A model generated the notes under the pieces. The model was given only the letters and a program-made list of their open reading frames with translations. It was not told where the DNA came from and did no database searches. A program made the translations under genes and the position numbers. Positions 19,401 through 27,366 of a DNA stretch of 64,000 bases are shown one piece after another (the first letter of the stretch is position 1; every line of letters starts with the position of its first letter). Source of the DNA: JACDBZ01 sp036262075 (lineage in GTDB: Bacteria; Chloroflexota; Limnocylindria; QHBO01); the NCBI GenBank assembly GCA_036262075.1, contig DATAJO010000004.1, positions 144,858-208,857 of the forward strand, given 5' to 3'.

Positions 19401-20908
19401 GCGGCACTTCCCGCGGGTCGCGATTCGAGGCCATGCGCCGCGCGCAGCAGCGTCGGCTCGTCGGCCGCGGCGGCGGCTAGCTCATGCACCACGCGCCCGC
19501 CGAAGATGACGATGGCCCGGTCGCAGACCCGATGGATCTCGTCGAGCTCCGAGGTGAACAGCAGCACGGCCGCGCCGCCCTCCGCGAGCTCGCGCGTCAG
19601 GGCGTAGATCTCCCGCTTCGTCCGGATGTCGATGCCGCGCGTCGGGTCGTAGAACAGGTACGTCCGCACGCCCGCGTCGAGCCAGCGGGCGATCGTCACC
19701 TTCTGCTGGTTGCCGCCCGACAGCCGCCGCACCTCCGACTGGGCGCGCGTGTCGATCTGGAGCCGCTCGATGGCCCGGCGCACGATCGCCCGTTCACGGC
19801 GCGGGTTGATCGGCCCCCACCGGCTGGGGCGCGCGACCCGCGGCAGCGTGACGTTCTCGGCCACCGGGCGCTGCATGAGGAGGGCGGCGGAGCGATCGGC
19901 GGGGACGAGCACGATGCCGGCACGAATGGCATCGGCAGGATGGCCGAACCGGGCGGGCGCGCCATCGACGAGCAGCTCGCCGGCCGCCGGACGGCGTTGG
20001 CCCGAGAGGACCTCGAACAGCTCGTCCTGGCCCTGGCCCTCGAGCGCCACGAGGCCGAGGACCTCCCCGGCGTGGAGGTCGAAGGAGACGTCCTGCAGCT
20101 GCCTGCCGGCCGCGACGCCCTGGACCGCCAGCCGCGGTGGAGCGTCGCCGACGCGCGACGGCATCGGGGTCCTCGTCACGGCGGTGGGATCCCCGGGCGC
20201 TCGTGGCTCGTCGGATCCCGGCCCGAGCATCAGCGACACGATGTCGTCCGCGGCGCCGGGCGTGACGTCGACCACGCCGACGGTGGCGCCGTTGCGCAGC
20301 ACCGTCGCCCGGTCGCACAGGCCGGCGACCTCGAGCATCCGGTGCGAGATGAAGATCACGGATCGGTCGGTGCCCCGGAAGCGTTTGATGGCCTCGATGA
20401 CGCCCGCCGTCAGGTCCGCCGGCAATGCCGCCGTCATCTCGTCGAGGAGCAGGACGTCCGGCTCGATCGCCAGCGCGCGGGCGAAGTCGATGACGCGCAG
20501 CGTGGCCAGTGGCAGTGTTCCGGCCATCGCCCGCAGGTCGAGCCTGCCGATGCCGAGCGGCTCGAGCTGGGCCCGAAAGGCGTCGACCGGGGTCTCGGTG
20601 AGCGCCAGGTTCTCGAGCACGGTGAGATCCGGGACGATCGCCGGCTCCTGGTAGACCGATACGAGCCCGCTGCGACGAGCCTCGGCCGGCGAGTGCGCCC
20701 GCCGCCGCTCGCCCTTGAGGACGATATCGCCGCCATCGGGCGGCACGGCGCCGGTCAGGACCTTGACGAGCGTGCTCTTGCCGGCCCCGTTCGCTCCCAT
20801 GAGGGCGTGGATCTCGCCGGGGCGGATCGCGAGTGATGCATCGCGCAGCGCCACGACGGAGCCATATCGCTTGACGACGCCGTTGGCCTCGAGGAGCAGG
20901 TCGCTCAT
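19397..20908 (-). CDS. Sugar ABC transporter ATPase, two-domain (RbsA type)
   Basis: This 503-residue protein has two ABC modules. The first has Walker A GANGAGKST near residue 37 and Walker B VLLLDEMTAALP, but a weakened signature (LPLATLRVIDFARAL). The second has a degenerate Walker A region (ALEGQGQDELFE) and an intact signature LSGGNQQKVTIARW. This asymmetry is usual in RbsA/XylG/MglA proteins, where one composite site is weak. The start is taken at ATG 20908 (MSDLLLEANG); the frame opens 20 codons earlier, but without family similarity. A strong hairpin lies between this gene and the binding-protein gene upstream. Confidence 0.93.
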   Translation of the reverse strand: MSDLLLEANGVVKRYGSVVALRDASLAIRPGEIHALMGANGAGKSTLVKVLTGAVPPDGGDIVLKGERRRAHSPAEARRSGLVSVYQEPAIVPDLTVLENLALTETPVDAFRAQLEPLGIGRLDLRAMAGTLPLATLRVIDFARALAIEPDVLLLDEMTAALPADLTAGVIEAIKRFRGTDRSVIFISHRMLEVAGLCDRATVLRNGATVGVVDVTPGAADDIVSLMLGPGSDEPRAPGDPTAVTRTPMPSRVGDAPPRLAVQGVAAGRQLQDVSFDLHAGEVLGLVALEGQGQDELFEVLSGQRRPAAGELLVDGAPARFGHPADAIRAGIVLVPADRSAALLMQRPVAENVTLPRVARPSRWGPINPRRERAIVRRAIERLQIDTRAQSEVRRLSGGNQQKVTIARWLDAGVRTYLFYDPTRGIDIRTKREIYALTRELAEGGAAVLLFTSELDEIHRVCDRAIVIFGGRVVHELAAAAADEPTLLRAAHGLESRPAGSAA

Positions 20909-20941
20909 CGCATCGGTCTCTGCTGGATGGAGATGGAGGAA

Positions 20942-20973
20942 GCGGGATGCCGGCGCGGACGCCGGCACCCCGC
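20942..20973 (-). promoter_or_regulatory. Intercistronic hairpin between binding-protein and ATPase genes
   Basis: TGCCGGCG (20948-20955) pairs perfectly with CGCCGGCA (20960-20967) around a CGGA loop. It is extended by GCGGG (20942-20946) with CCCGC (20969-20973) across one mismatch. No T-run follows on the minus strand. Such hairpins after binding-protein genes commonly protect the upstream mRNA or partly stop transcription, giving more binding protein than transporter. Confidence 0.6.
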
Positions 20974-21004
20974 GAGGAGAGGTCAGGTGTGCGCGAAGGT
21001 CAGG

Positions 21005-22087
21005 TTACGGCCCTTCGCAGGCGAGGATGTCGTCCTTCGAGTAATCGGTCCAGCCCTCGATGCTGATCCCGAGCGGCCACGTCGGATCGATGTCCGGGTC
21101 GTTCGCCGCCTCGAGGTCCGCCATCCCCTCCTCGGTGTCGTTGGCCCACAGGACGGGCTCCATGAGGACCTCCTGGCTCTCCGGCTCCTCGCCGTTGAGC
21201 AGCTGGAGGGCGAGCGTGACGCCCGCGCCGCCGACCGATGCCGGGTTCGTAACCGCGGCACCGACCAGGCCGTCGACCTCGATCAGCTGCTGGACGAAGC
21301 CGGCGTTGTCCGCGCCGACGATCGGCACGAGCTCGGCATCGGCCGCCACGAGCGCATCGACGATGACGTTGTCGATGCCCGAGGTCCAGATCCCGTCGTA
21401 GTTCTGGCCCGTGGCCAGGAAGTCGTTGATCTGCTGCGTGCCCGTGGCCTGGTCCCAACCGGTGTGGACCTCGTGCACGACGTTGATGTCCGGGTGCTCG
21501 TCGAGCGCCCGCTGGAACCCGACGTCGCGGTCGTCATCGGCCGGATGGCCGGCGAAGCCACGCATGTAGACGACGTCGCCGGAGCCGCCCATCGCCTCGA
21601 ACAGCCACGTGGCGCCGAGGTAGGCGTACTCCTCCTGGTTGTTGGCGATGAGGTAGGCGCTCTCCTCGGTGACCGCCTGGTCGACCGAGATGACCGGGAT
21701 GCCGGCCTCGTTCGCCTCGGCCAGGGCCTCGTTCACCGCGTCCGGGCTGACCGGGTTGACGATGATCGCGTCCACGCCCTCGGCGATGAGGTTGCGGAGG
21801 TCCTCGAGCTGCCCGGCCGCGTCGGTGTCGCGGTGGAAGACGGTCAGCTCGCTGACGTCACCCGAGGCGGCCGCCTGCGCGTTGATCGAGCAGATCATCT
21901 CCTCGCGCCAGCCGTTGTTCGTGAGCGTGTTCGACACGCCGATGTGGTAGCCCTCGCCACCACCGCCGCCGCTCGCCGCGGCGCTCGCGCCGGCCGACGC
22001 GCCGCTGCCACCGCCGGTGCAGGCGGCGAGCGCGACGAGGCCGACGATGCCCACGACGAGGGCTCGGCTTCGCTTGAATGGGTTCAT
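21005..22087 (-). CDS. Sugar ABC transporter substrate-binding lipoprotein (RbsB type)
   Basis: This 360-residue type 1 periplasmic-binding-protein fold is anchored as a lipoprotein. The signal MNPFKRSRALVVGIVGL leads to the lipobox LAAC, then a Gly/Ser/Ala linker. The mature part begins YHIGVSNTLTNNGWR, continues with IVNPVSPDAVNEAL and GIPVISVDQAV, and has the hinge-lobe sequence WTSGIDNVIVDALV, all typical of sugar-binding proteins. ATG 22087 is chosen because the signal peptide starts there; AAAGGAG lies about 10 bases upstream. It captures the operon's sugar outside the membrane for the two-permease transporter. Confidence 0.93.
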   Translation of the reverse strand: MNPFKRSRALVVGIVGLVALAACTGGGSGASAGASAAASGGGGGEGYHIGVSNTLTNNGWREEMICSINAQAAASGDVSELTVFHRDTDAAGQLEDLRNLIAEGVDAIIVNPVSPDAVNEALAEANEAGIPVISVDQAVTEESAYLIANNQEEYAYLGATWLFEAMGGSGDVVYMRGFAGHPADDDRDVGFQRALDEHPDINVVHEVHTGWDQATGTQQINDFLATGQNYDGIWTSGIDNVIVDALVAADAELVPIVGADNAGFVQQLIEVDGLVGAAVTNPASVGGAGVTLALQLLNGEEPESQEVLMEPVLWANDTEEGMADLEAANDPDIDPTWPLGISIEGWTDYSKDDILACEGP

Positions 22088-22184
22088 TCGCGTGGTCACT
22101 CCTTTGCTCCGATGCGCCGGCCCCACGGCGGAGTCCCGGCGGTCATGCGTGGAAGAGACGTCCCGTCCCGATCTGCGATGCGTG

Positions 22185-22985
22185 TCACTCACCTCCTGCT
22201 CGTTGGGCGATGGCACGGGCCACGCGCCGCGCATGCTCCCGATAGGCCTGGTCGAACAGCTCGTTCGAGCGTTCCTCTCCGACGACCGATGCGCGCGTGA
22301 TGACCGGGACCATGGCGCCCCGCTCCACGAGCAGCTCGGCCGCGCGGACCTTGATGGCGTTGACGATGGCGACCGCGGTGATCGTCGATCCGGGGCCGAC
22401 CGGCGTGTCGAGGCCCGGGACGCTGCACAGCGCGTCGGCGTGGGGGGTGCACAGGTCGATGACGAGGTCGGCCTCGTCCAGCAGCCGCGTCCCCGGCTCG
22501 GCGGGAGGCTCGCCGGACATCGACTGCGCCACGGAGGTCACGGCCACGACCCGGATGCCGCGCTTCCGCGCGCCGCGGGCCATCTCGATCGGCACGGCGG
22601 TCAGCCCCGAGGCCGAGAAGACGATCATCACGTCGCTCGGGCCGAGGCTGAAATTGTCGAGGATCACCTCGGCGAGGCCGGGCGTGCGCTCGATGAACAT
22701 CGCCTGGCGCTGGCCGTTGGCGCCCACCACCTGGGTGTGGAACGTCATCGACAGCTCGACGATCGGGTTGAAGCCGGGGTACGAGCCGTAGCGCGGGAAC
22801 ATCTCCTCGACCGGGATGCGCGAGTGGCCGGTGCCGAAGAGATGGACCAGCCCGTCGGCGGCGATCGCGTCCGCGCACCACCGGCTGGCCCGCTCGATCG
22901 CATCGCCCTGCGTGGCGGCCAGCCGCTCGAGCAGCGTCGATGCCTCCGAGATCCAGCGCAGCGCGGGCGCCGCGGTCGAGGTCAC
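22185..22985 (-). CDS. SIS-domain phosphosugar isomerase-like protein
   Basis: This 266-residue protein has a single SIS domain, similar to the UPF0309 family. FGTGHSRIPVEEMFPRYG binds the sugar phosphate in relatives, and VIFSASGLTAVPIEMARGA is the second SIS motif. The C-terminal third is helical and ends in a basic segment. Such proteins isomerise or bind amino sugar and ketose phosphates. It starts with GTG 22985, two bases after the deoC gene ends, within the sugar operon. The exact reaction is not evident. Its place suggests it acts on the phosphorylated sugar made by the ROK kinase. Confidence 0.82.
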   Translation of the reverse strand: MTSTAAPALRWISEASTLLERLAATQGDAIERASRWCADAIAADGLVHLFGTGHSRIPVEEMFPRYGSYPGFNPIVELSMTFHTQVVGANGQRQAMFIERTPGLAEVILDNFSLGPSDVMIVFSASGLTAVPIEMARGARKRGIRVVAVTSVAQSMSGEPPAEPGTRLLDEADLVIDLCTPHADALCSVPGLDTPVGPGSTITAVAIVNAIKVRAAELLVERGAMVPVITRASVVGEERSNELFDQAYREHARRVARAIAQRAGGE

Positions 22986-22987
22986 GA

Positions 22988-23743
22988 TCAGTACTCGCCT
23001 CCCTGGTCCGTGGCCGGGGTGGCGCTCGAGGCGCCGGCGCGCCGGGCGCGGTACGCGTCGAGGATCGGCTTCGTCTGGGTCGCGCCGATGCGGGTCACGC
23101 CGAGGTTCATGACCCGCAGCAGGTCGTCGAGCGTCCGCACGCCGCCGGCGGCCTTGACCTGGACGCGGGCCGAGGTGACGCGGCGCATGAGCGCCAGGTC
23201 CTCGTCGGTGGCGCCCGACGGCGCGAAGCCGGTCGAGGTCTTCACGAAGTCGGCACCGGCCGCCTCGACGAGGCGCGAGCCGCGCTCCTTCTCGTCGTCG
23301 GTGAGGTAGGCGTTCTCGAGGATGACCTTGACCAGCGCCCCGGCCTCGTGGGCGACCTGCACCACGGCCGCGATGTCGTCGCGCACGTCCTGGTCGCGGC
23401 CGGAGCGCAGCGCGCCGATGGGGATGACCATGTCGAGCTCGGTCGCCCCGTTGGCCAGCGCGTCGCGGGCCTCGAACACCTTCGTCGCCGTCGTCGACGA
23501 GCCGTGCGGGAAGCCGACGACGGTGCCGACCGCGACGTCGGTGCCGTCGAGGATGGCGACGGCGCGCTTGACGTCGGCCGGCCGGACGCAGACCGAGGCG
23601 ACGTCGTACTCGGCCGCCAGCCGGCAGCCTGCCTCGATGAACGCGTCGTCGAGCTCCGGCTTGAGGAGCGAGTGGTCGATCGTCTTCGCCAGCTGGCGCT
23701 CCGTGACGGTCTCGATCGTGTACGTCGGGGTGGTGGTCGTCAT
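22988..23743 (-). CDS. deoC: Deoxyribose-phosphate aldolase family protein
   Basis: This 251-residue class I aldolase of the DeoC family has the Schiff-base lysine Lys168 in ADFVKTSTGF. The second active-site lysine is Lys197 in VKAAGGVRT, and Asp104 is in ELDMVI. TIDHSLLKPE near the N-terminus is a family signature. DeoC splits 2-deoxyribose 5-phosphate into glyceraldehyde 3-phosphate and acetaldehyde. The operon lacks deoxyribokinase and phosphopentomutase of the usual deo set, so the enzyme may cleave another 2-deoxy or keto sugar phosphate. The tail of about 25 residues is Ala/Arg-rich and unconserved. Confidence 0.9.
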   Translation of the reverse strand: MTTTTPTYTIETVTERQLAKTIDHSLLKPELDDAFIEAGCRLAAEYDVASVCVRPADVKRAVAILDGTDVAVGTVVGFPHGSSTTATKVFEARDALANGATELDMVIPIGALRSGRDQDVRDDIAAVVQVAHEAGALVKVILENAYLTDDEKERGSRLVEAAGADFVKTSTGFAPSGATDEDLALMRRVTSARVQVKAAGGVRTLDDLLRVMNLGVTRIGATQTKPILDAYRARRAGASSATPATDQGGEY

Positions 23744-23747
23744 CGGC

Positions 23748-23795
23748 TCATTCGCTCAGGCTCACTTCGGTCAGGGTCACTTCGGTCAGGGTCAC
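23748..23795. repeat. 15-bp direct repeats between deoC and the sugar isomerase gene
   Basis: Two exact copies of TCACTTCGGTCAGGG lie side by side. A diverged copy is on one side (TCATTCGCTCAGGC, from 23748), and a partial copy (TCACTTGA) on the other runs into the isomerase stop codon at 23792-23794. Each copy holds a TCA, so a stop codon repeats on the minus strand. It resembles a slippage-born duplication just past a gene end. Confidence 0.7.
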
Positions 23796-24706
23796 TTGAT
23801 GTACGGGCGCAGGACGTCGCGGGCGAGGAGGAACCCGCGCTTGATGAGGTCGTCGGTCCTCTCGAAGTCGTGGTCCTCGTGCTCGATGATCACGTCGCCG
23901 TCGTAGCCGGCCCGCCACAGCGCCGCGAAGATCCGGTTCCAGGGCGCCTCGCCGAGGCCCGGCAGGCGCGGGATCTGCCAGCCGATGCCGCCCGACAGCA
24001 CGCCGCGCTCGTACAGGCCGTCGCGGTCGATCTCGACGTCCTTGGCCTGCACGTGCCAGATATGCGGCCCGAACTCCCGGATGAAGCGCTCCTGGTCGAT
24101 CATCAGCCACACGAGGTGGCTGGGGTCGTAGTTCAGGCCGATCGTGTCGCCCCAGGTGTCGATGATCCGGCGCCAGATGTACGGCGACCAGGCGATGTTG
24201 TTGCCCGCCGGCCACTCGTCGTAGCTGAAGATCATCGGGCAGTTCTCGATCGTGATCCGCACGCCGTTCGCCTTCGCGTGCTCGACGATCGGCGGCCAGA
24301 TCTCGAGCGCCCGCTCCCAGTTGGCGTCGACGTGGAGCTTCGAGTCGCCGCCCATGAACGTGTTGAAGAACGGAACGCCCATCTTCGCGCACGCCTCGAT
24401 GACGAGCTTCTGGTGCGCGATCGCCGCCTCGCGGACCTCGGGGTCGGGGTGCATCGGATTCGGGTAGAAGCCGAGCCCGGAGATCGTCAGGCCGTGCGAG
24501 GCGACCATGTCGACGATCTCCGAGGCGCGCGACTCTGACAGGTCGGTGACGTCGATATGGCTCGTGCCCGCGTAGCGCCGCGTCTCCCCCGTCGACGGCG
24601 GCCAGCAGGCGATCTCGAGGCTCTCGAAGCCGTTCGCGCCGGCCCACTCGGCCACCTCGGTGAGCGGGGTGTTCGGGAACGGAGCGGTCAGGAAGCCGAG
24701 CTTCAT
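23792..24706 (-). CDS. Sugar phosphate isomerase/epimerase (AP endonuclease 2 fold)
   Basis: This 304-residue TIM barrel is of the IolE/IolI/xylose isomerase-like superfamily. The expected metal ligands appear as Glu in ITIENCPM, Asp in LNYDPSHLVW with its following His, His in WHVQAKDV, and Glu in VIIEHEDHDF. The N-terminus MKLGFLTAPFPNTPL is typical. Members include 2-keto-myo-inositol dehydratase, inosose isomerase and ketose 3-epimerases. It overlaps the Gfo/Idh dehydrogenase gene upstream by four bases, a frequent pairing where one enzyme oxidises a polyol or sugar and the other isomerises the keto product. The substrate is not determinable. Confidence 0.88.
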   Translation of the reverse strand: MKLGFLTAPFPNTPLTEVAEWAGANGFESLEIACWPPSTGETRRYAGTSHIDVTDLSESRASEIVDMVASHGLTISGLGFYPNPMHPDPEVREAAIAHQKLVIEACAKMGVPFFNTFMGGDSKLHVDANWERALEIWPPIVEHAKANGVRITIENCPMIFSYDEWPAGNNIAWSPYIWRRIIDTWGDTIGLNYDPSHLVWLMIDQERFIREFGPHIWHVQAKDVEIDRDGLYERGVLSGGIGWQIPRLPGLGEAPWNRIFAALWRAGYDGDVIIEHEDHDFERTDDLIKRGFLLARDVLRPYIK

Positions 24707-25905
24707 CCAGCGGTTCCTCCAGCGGCATGCATCGGTGTGGTGTCGGCGCTCTCACGGGCCACGCGCGTCCAGCGGCCCTCGCGGGCACTGGCGGCCACGG
24801 CGTCGCCGACGAGCATCTCGTCGTGGCCGTCGGCGAACGTCGGATAGGCCGGACGCTCGCTCGGGGAGCCGTTGCCGACATCGTCGTAGATCGCGGCGAA
24901 GAGCGCGCGGAACGTATCGGCGAAGCCCTCGACGTGCCCGCCGGGCAGGTGGGCGGCGGCCCGCCCCGCGGGGCCCATGAGGGCCGGGTTGCGAATGAGG
25001 ATCTCGTTCGGCTGCTCGCGATGGCCGACCCACAGCTGGTCGGGCTGCTCCGAGTCCCAGGCCACCGCACCGGTCGAGCCGTCGATCTCGTACTCGAGCG
25101 AGTTCTTGCGGCCGGCGCTCAGCTGGCTGATGGCCACGGTCCCGCGCGCGCCGTTCTCGAAGCGCAGCAGGATGACGGCCGTGTCCTCGGTGCCGATCTC
25201 GCGCGGCACGGTCTCGGAGGAGCGCTCGGTCGAGAACGTCTCGACCGGCCCGGCCGGCTGCTTCCGGGTGCCGATGAACGTCGCCAGGTCGGCCATGACC
25301 TCGACGATGCGCAGGCCGGTCATGAAGGTCACGAGGTCGAGCCAGTGCGAGCCGATGTCGCCCACCGCCCGCAGCGCCCCGCCGAGCTGCGGCTCGAGCC
25401 GCCAGTTCCAGTCGGTCTCGAGCAGGAGCCAGTCCTGGAAGTAGTGGCCACTGACGAGCCGCACCTCGCCGATGCCGCCGCCGGAGACGAGCTCGTGGAC
25501 GTGCTGGTTGAGCGGGTAGAAGCGGATATTGAAGTTCACCGCGTTCACCAGGCCCGACCGCGCGGCGAGCCGCACGAGCTCGCCCGACTCTTCGGAGGTC
25601 ATGGCCAGCGGCTTCTCGCACACGACGTGGCGGCCGGCGGCGAGGATCCGCCTGACCTGCGGGTGGTGGAGGTGGTTCGGCGAGGTGACGTGGACGACCT
25701 CGACCCGATCGTCGGCGAGGAGCTCGTCGAGGCTGGCGTAGGCGCGCGGGACGCCGAGCCGCTCGGCGCTCGCCTCACCGCGCTCGGGGGTCGACCCGAG
25801 GAGGCCGTGGACCTGCACGCCGTGGCGGCGGAGGGCCTCGATGTGCACCGTGCCGATGAACCCGGCACCGATGACCGCGGCCCCGATCTCGCTCGGCCGC
25901 CTCAC
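24703..25905 (-). CDS. Gfo/Idh/MocA-family dehydrogenase
   Basis: This 400-residue NAD(P)-dependent sugar or polyol dehydrogenase is the first gene of the ten-gene sugar operon. The Rossmann motif is GAGFIGTVHIEALRR (residues 13-27). HVTSPNHLHHPQV and the catalytic lysine in VVCEKPLAMT are characteristic. DIGSHWLDLVTFMTG holds the conserved Asp and His of the substrate site. It starts with GTG 25905. The 139 bases to the divergent ROK repressor gene hold two operator-like inverted repeats, so its transcription is probably controlled by that repressor. Confidence 0.9.
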   Translation of the reverse strand: MRRPSEIGAAVIGAGFIGTVHIEALRRHGVQVHGLLGSTPERGEASAERLGVPRAYASLDELLADDRVEVVHVTSPNHLHHPQVRRILAAGRHVVCEKPLAMTSEESGELVRLAARSGLVNAVNFNIRFYPLNQHVHELVSGGGIGEVRLVSGHYFQDWLLLETDWNWRLEPQLGGALRAVGDIGSHWLDLVTFMTGLRIVEVMADLATFIGTRKQPAGPVETFSTERSSETVPREIGTEDTAVILLRFENGARGTVAISQLSAGRKNSLEYEIDGSTGAVAWDSEQPDQLWVGHREQPNEILIRNPALMGPAGRAAAHLPGGHVEGFADTFRALFAAIYDDVGNGSPSERPAYPTFADGHDEMLVGDAVAASAREGRWTRVARESADTTPMHAAGGTAG

Positions 25906-25928
25906 GCCCGCGTTCCCACCGGCGCGAA

Positions 25929-25940
25929 CTGTCTAGACAG
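25929..25940. promoter_or_regulatory. Palindromic operator candidate
   Basis: CTGTCTAGACAG is a perfect 12-bp palindrome 24 bases upstream of the Gfo/Idh GTG start, in the divergent promoter region shared with the ROK repressor. Its place near the start suggests it would block transcription or elongation of the sugar operon when bound. Confidence 0.55.
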
Positions 25941-25993
25941 CCTTGCCGGGCGCTCCCCGAAACCAGTCGACGTCATCGGCACCGTTCGATCGT

Positions 25994-26018
25994 ACTTTCG
26001 CCTGTCAATAGCAAAAGT
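25994..26018. promoter_or_regulatory. ROK-type operator candidate
   Basis: ACTTTCGC (25994-26001) and GCAAAAGT (26011-26018) form an inverted repeat with one mismatch and a 9-base spacer. They end 26 bases before the ROK repressor start. AT-rich arms around a spacer of about nine bases resemble NagC/Mlc-type ROK operators. A minus-strand TTGACA (26003-26008) lies within the spacer, so binding there would cover a likely -35 of the sugar operon. Confidence 0.55.
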
Positions 26019-26044
26019 ATGGTCGGCCGCGGCGATTCGGCCGT

Positions 26045-27349
26045 ATGATCGCTGGCGTGCTCGACGATGAGCGGCCCGCACCGGGCGCATCCGCATCCGA
26101 TGACGTGCTCGACGCGAGCGTGGCGATCCTCCACGAGATCCGGTCGGCGAGGTCGCGCTCACGCTCGGAGCTCGCCGCGCGCACCGGCCTGTCGCGCGGC
26201 ACGGTGGCCCAGCGCGTCGCCGAGCTGATCGAGCTCGGCCTCATCGTCGAGACCGACCCGGGCCCGAGCACCGGCGGCCGCCCGCCGCGGCGGATGAGCT
26301 TCCGCGCCGACGCGGGCCACGTCCTCGTCGCCGACCTCGGGGCCACGAGCATCGACGTGGCGGTGACCGACCTCGACGGCCGCATCCTCGGCCATCGCGA
26401 CGAGCCCGCCGACGTGGCGGCCGGGCCGGAGCGCTGCCTCGCCCGCGTCGACGAGCTGTTCGACGAGCTCACGTCCGCCACCCGCGACCTGCCGGGGCGC
26501 CTGTGGGGCATCGGCATCGGCGTGCCCGGTCCCGTCGAGTTCCGCTCCGGGCGGCCGATCAGCCCGCCGATCATGCCGGGCTGGGACGGCTACCCGGTGC
26601 GCGAGCGCTTCGCCGAGCGCCACGGCGCGCCGGTGTGGGTCGACAACGACGTGAACATCCTGGCCCTCGGGGAGTGGCGCTCGGGCATCGCCGTCGGCCA
26701 CGACAACGCGATCGTGGTGAAGATCGGCACCGGCATCGGCGCCGGGATCATCTCGAACGGGCGCATCCACCGTGGCGCGCAGGGCGCGGCGGGCGACATC
26801 GGCCATATCCAGGTCATCGACGACGCGTCGATCGTGTGCCGCTGCGGGAACGTCGGCTGCCTGGAGGCGCTCGCCGGTGGGGCGGCGCTCGGCCGCGAGG
26901 GCGAGGCCGTGGCCGTCGCCGGGCGCAGCGACCGGATGCGCGTGGCGCTCGACCAGCACGGCCGGGTCACGGCCGAGGACGTCGCGCGGGCGGCGTCGTT
27001 CGGCGACCCGGTCGCCGTCTCGATGCTGCTGGCCGCCGGCCACCGCGTCGGGCTCGTGCTCGCCGGCCTGGTGAACTTCTTCAACCCCGGCGTCGTGGTC
27101 GTGGGCGGCGGCGTCGCCCAGTCAGGCGACCAGCTGCTGGCCGCGATCCGCGAGACGGTCTATCGGCGCTCGCTGCCGCTGGCCACGCGCGACCTCAGCA
27201 TCCAGCGCTCGTCGCTCGGCGCGCTGGCCGGGGTCATCGGCGCCTCGACGATGGTCATCGAGGAGCTCTTCTCGCGCGAGGTGCTCGCCGCCTGGCTGGG
27301 ATCGGACCGGCCCAGCGCCAGGCTGCCGGTGCCCGCCGCCCGGCTCTAG
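26045..27349 (+). CDS. ROK-family transcriptional repressor
   Basis: This 434-residue protein has an N-terminal winged helix (about residues 20-80; SRSELAARTGLSRGTVAQRV and LGLIVETDPG). A full ROK domain follows from about 95 to 400: ADLGATSIDVAVTD, GIGVPGPVE, VDNDVNILALGEW, KIGTGIGAGI, the zinc site CRCGNVGCLE, and VVGGGVAQSGDQ. This layout is that of NagC, Mlc and XylR. It diverges from the sugar operon and probably represses it and itself until a sugar ligand binds. The operon's own ROK kinase makes a matched kinase/repressor pair. No clear ribosome site precedes ATG 26045. Confidence 0.9.
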   Translation: MIAGVLDDERPAPGASASDDVLDASVAILHEIRSARSRSRSELAARTGLSRGTVAQRVAELIELGLIVETDPGPSTGGRPPRRMSFRADAGHVLVADLGATSIDVAVTDLDGRILGHRDEPADVAAGPERCLARVDELFDELTSATRDLPGRLWGIGIGVPGPVEFRSGRPISPPIMPGWDGYPVRERFAERHGAPVWVDNDVNILALGEWRSGIAVGHDNAIVVKIGTGIGAGIISNGRIHRGAQGAAGDIGHIQVIDDASIVCRCGNVGCLEALAGGAALGREGEAVAVAGRSDRMRVALDQHGRVTAEDVARAASFGDPVAVSMLLAAGHRVGLVLAGLVNFFNPGVVVVGGGVAQSGDQLLAAIRETVYRRSLPLATRDLSIQRSSLGALAGVIGASTMVIEELFSREVLAAWLGSDRPSARLPVPAARL

Positions 27350-27366
27350 CACGGCCGCCCGGAGGG

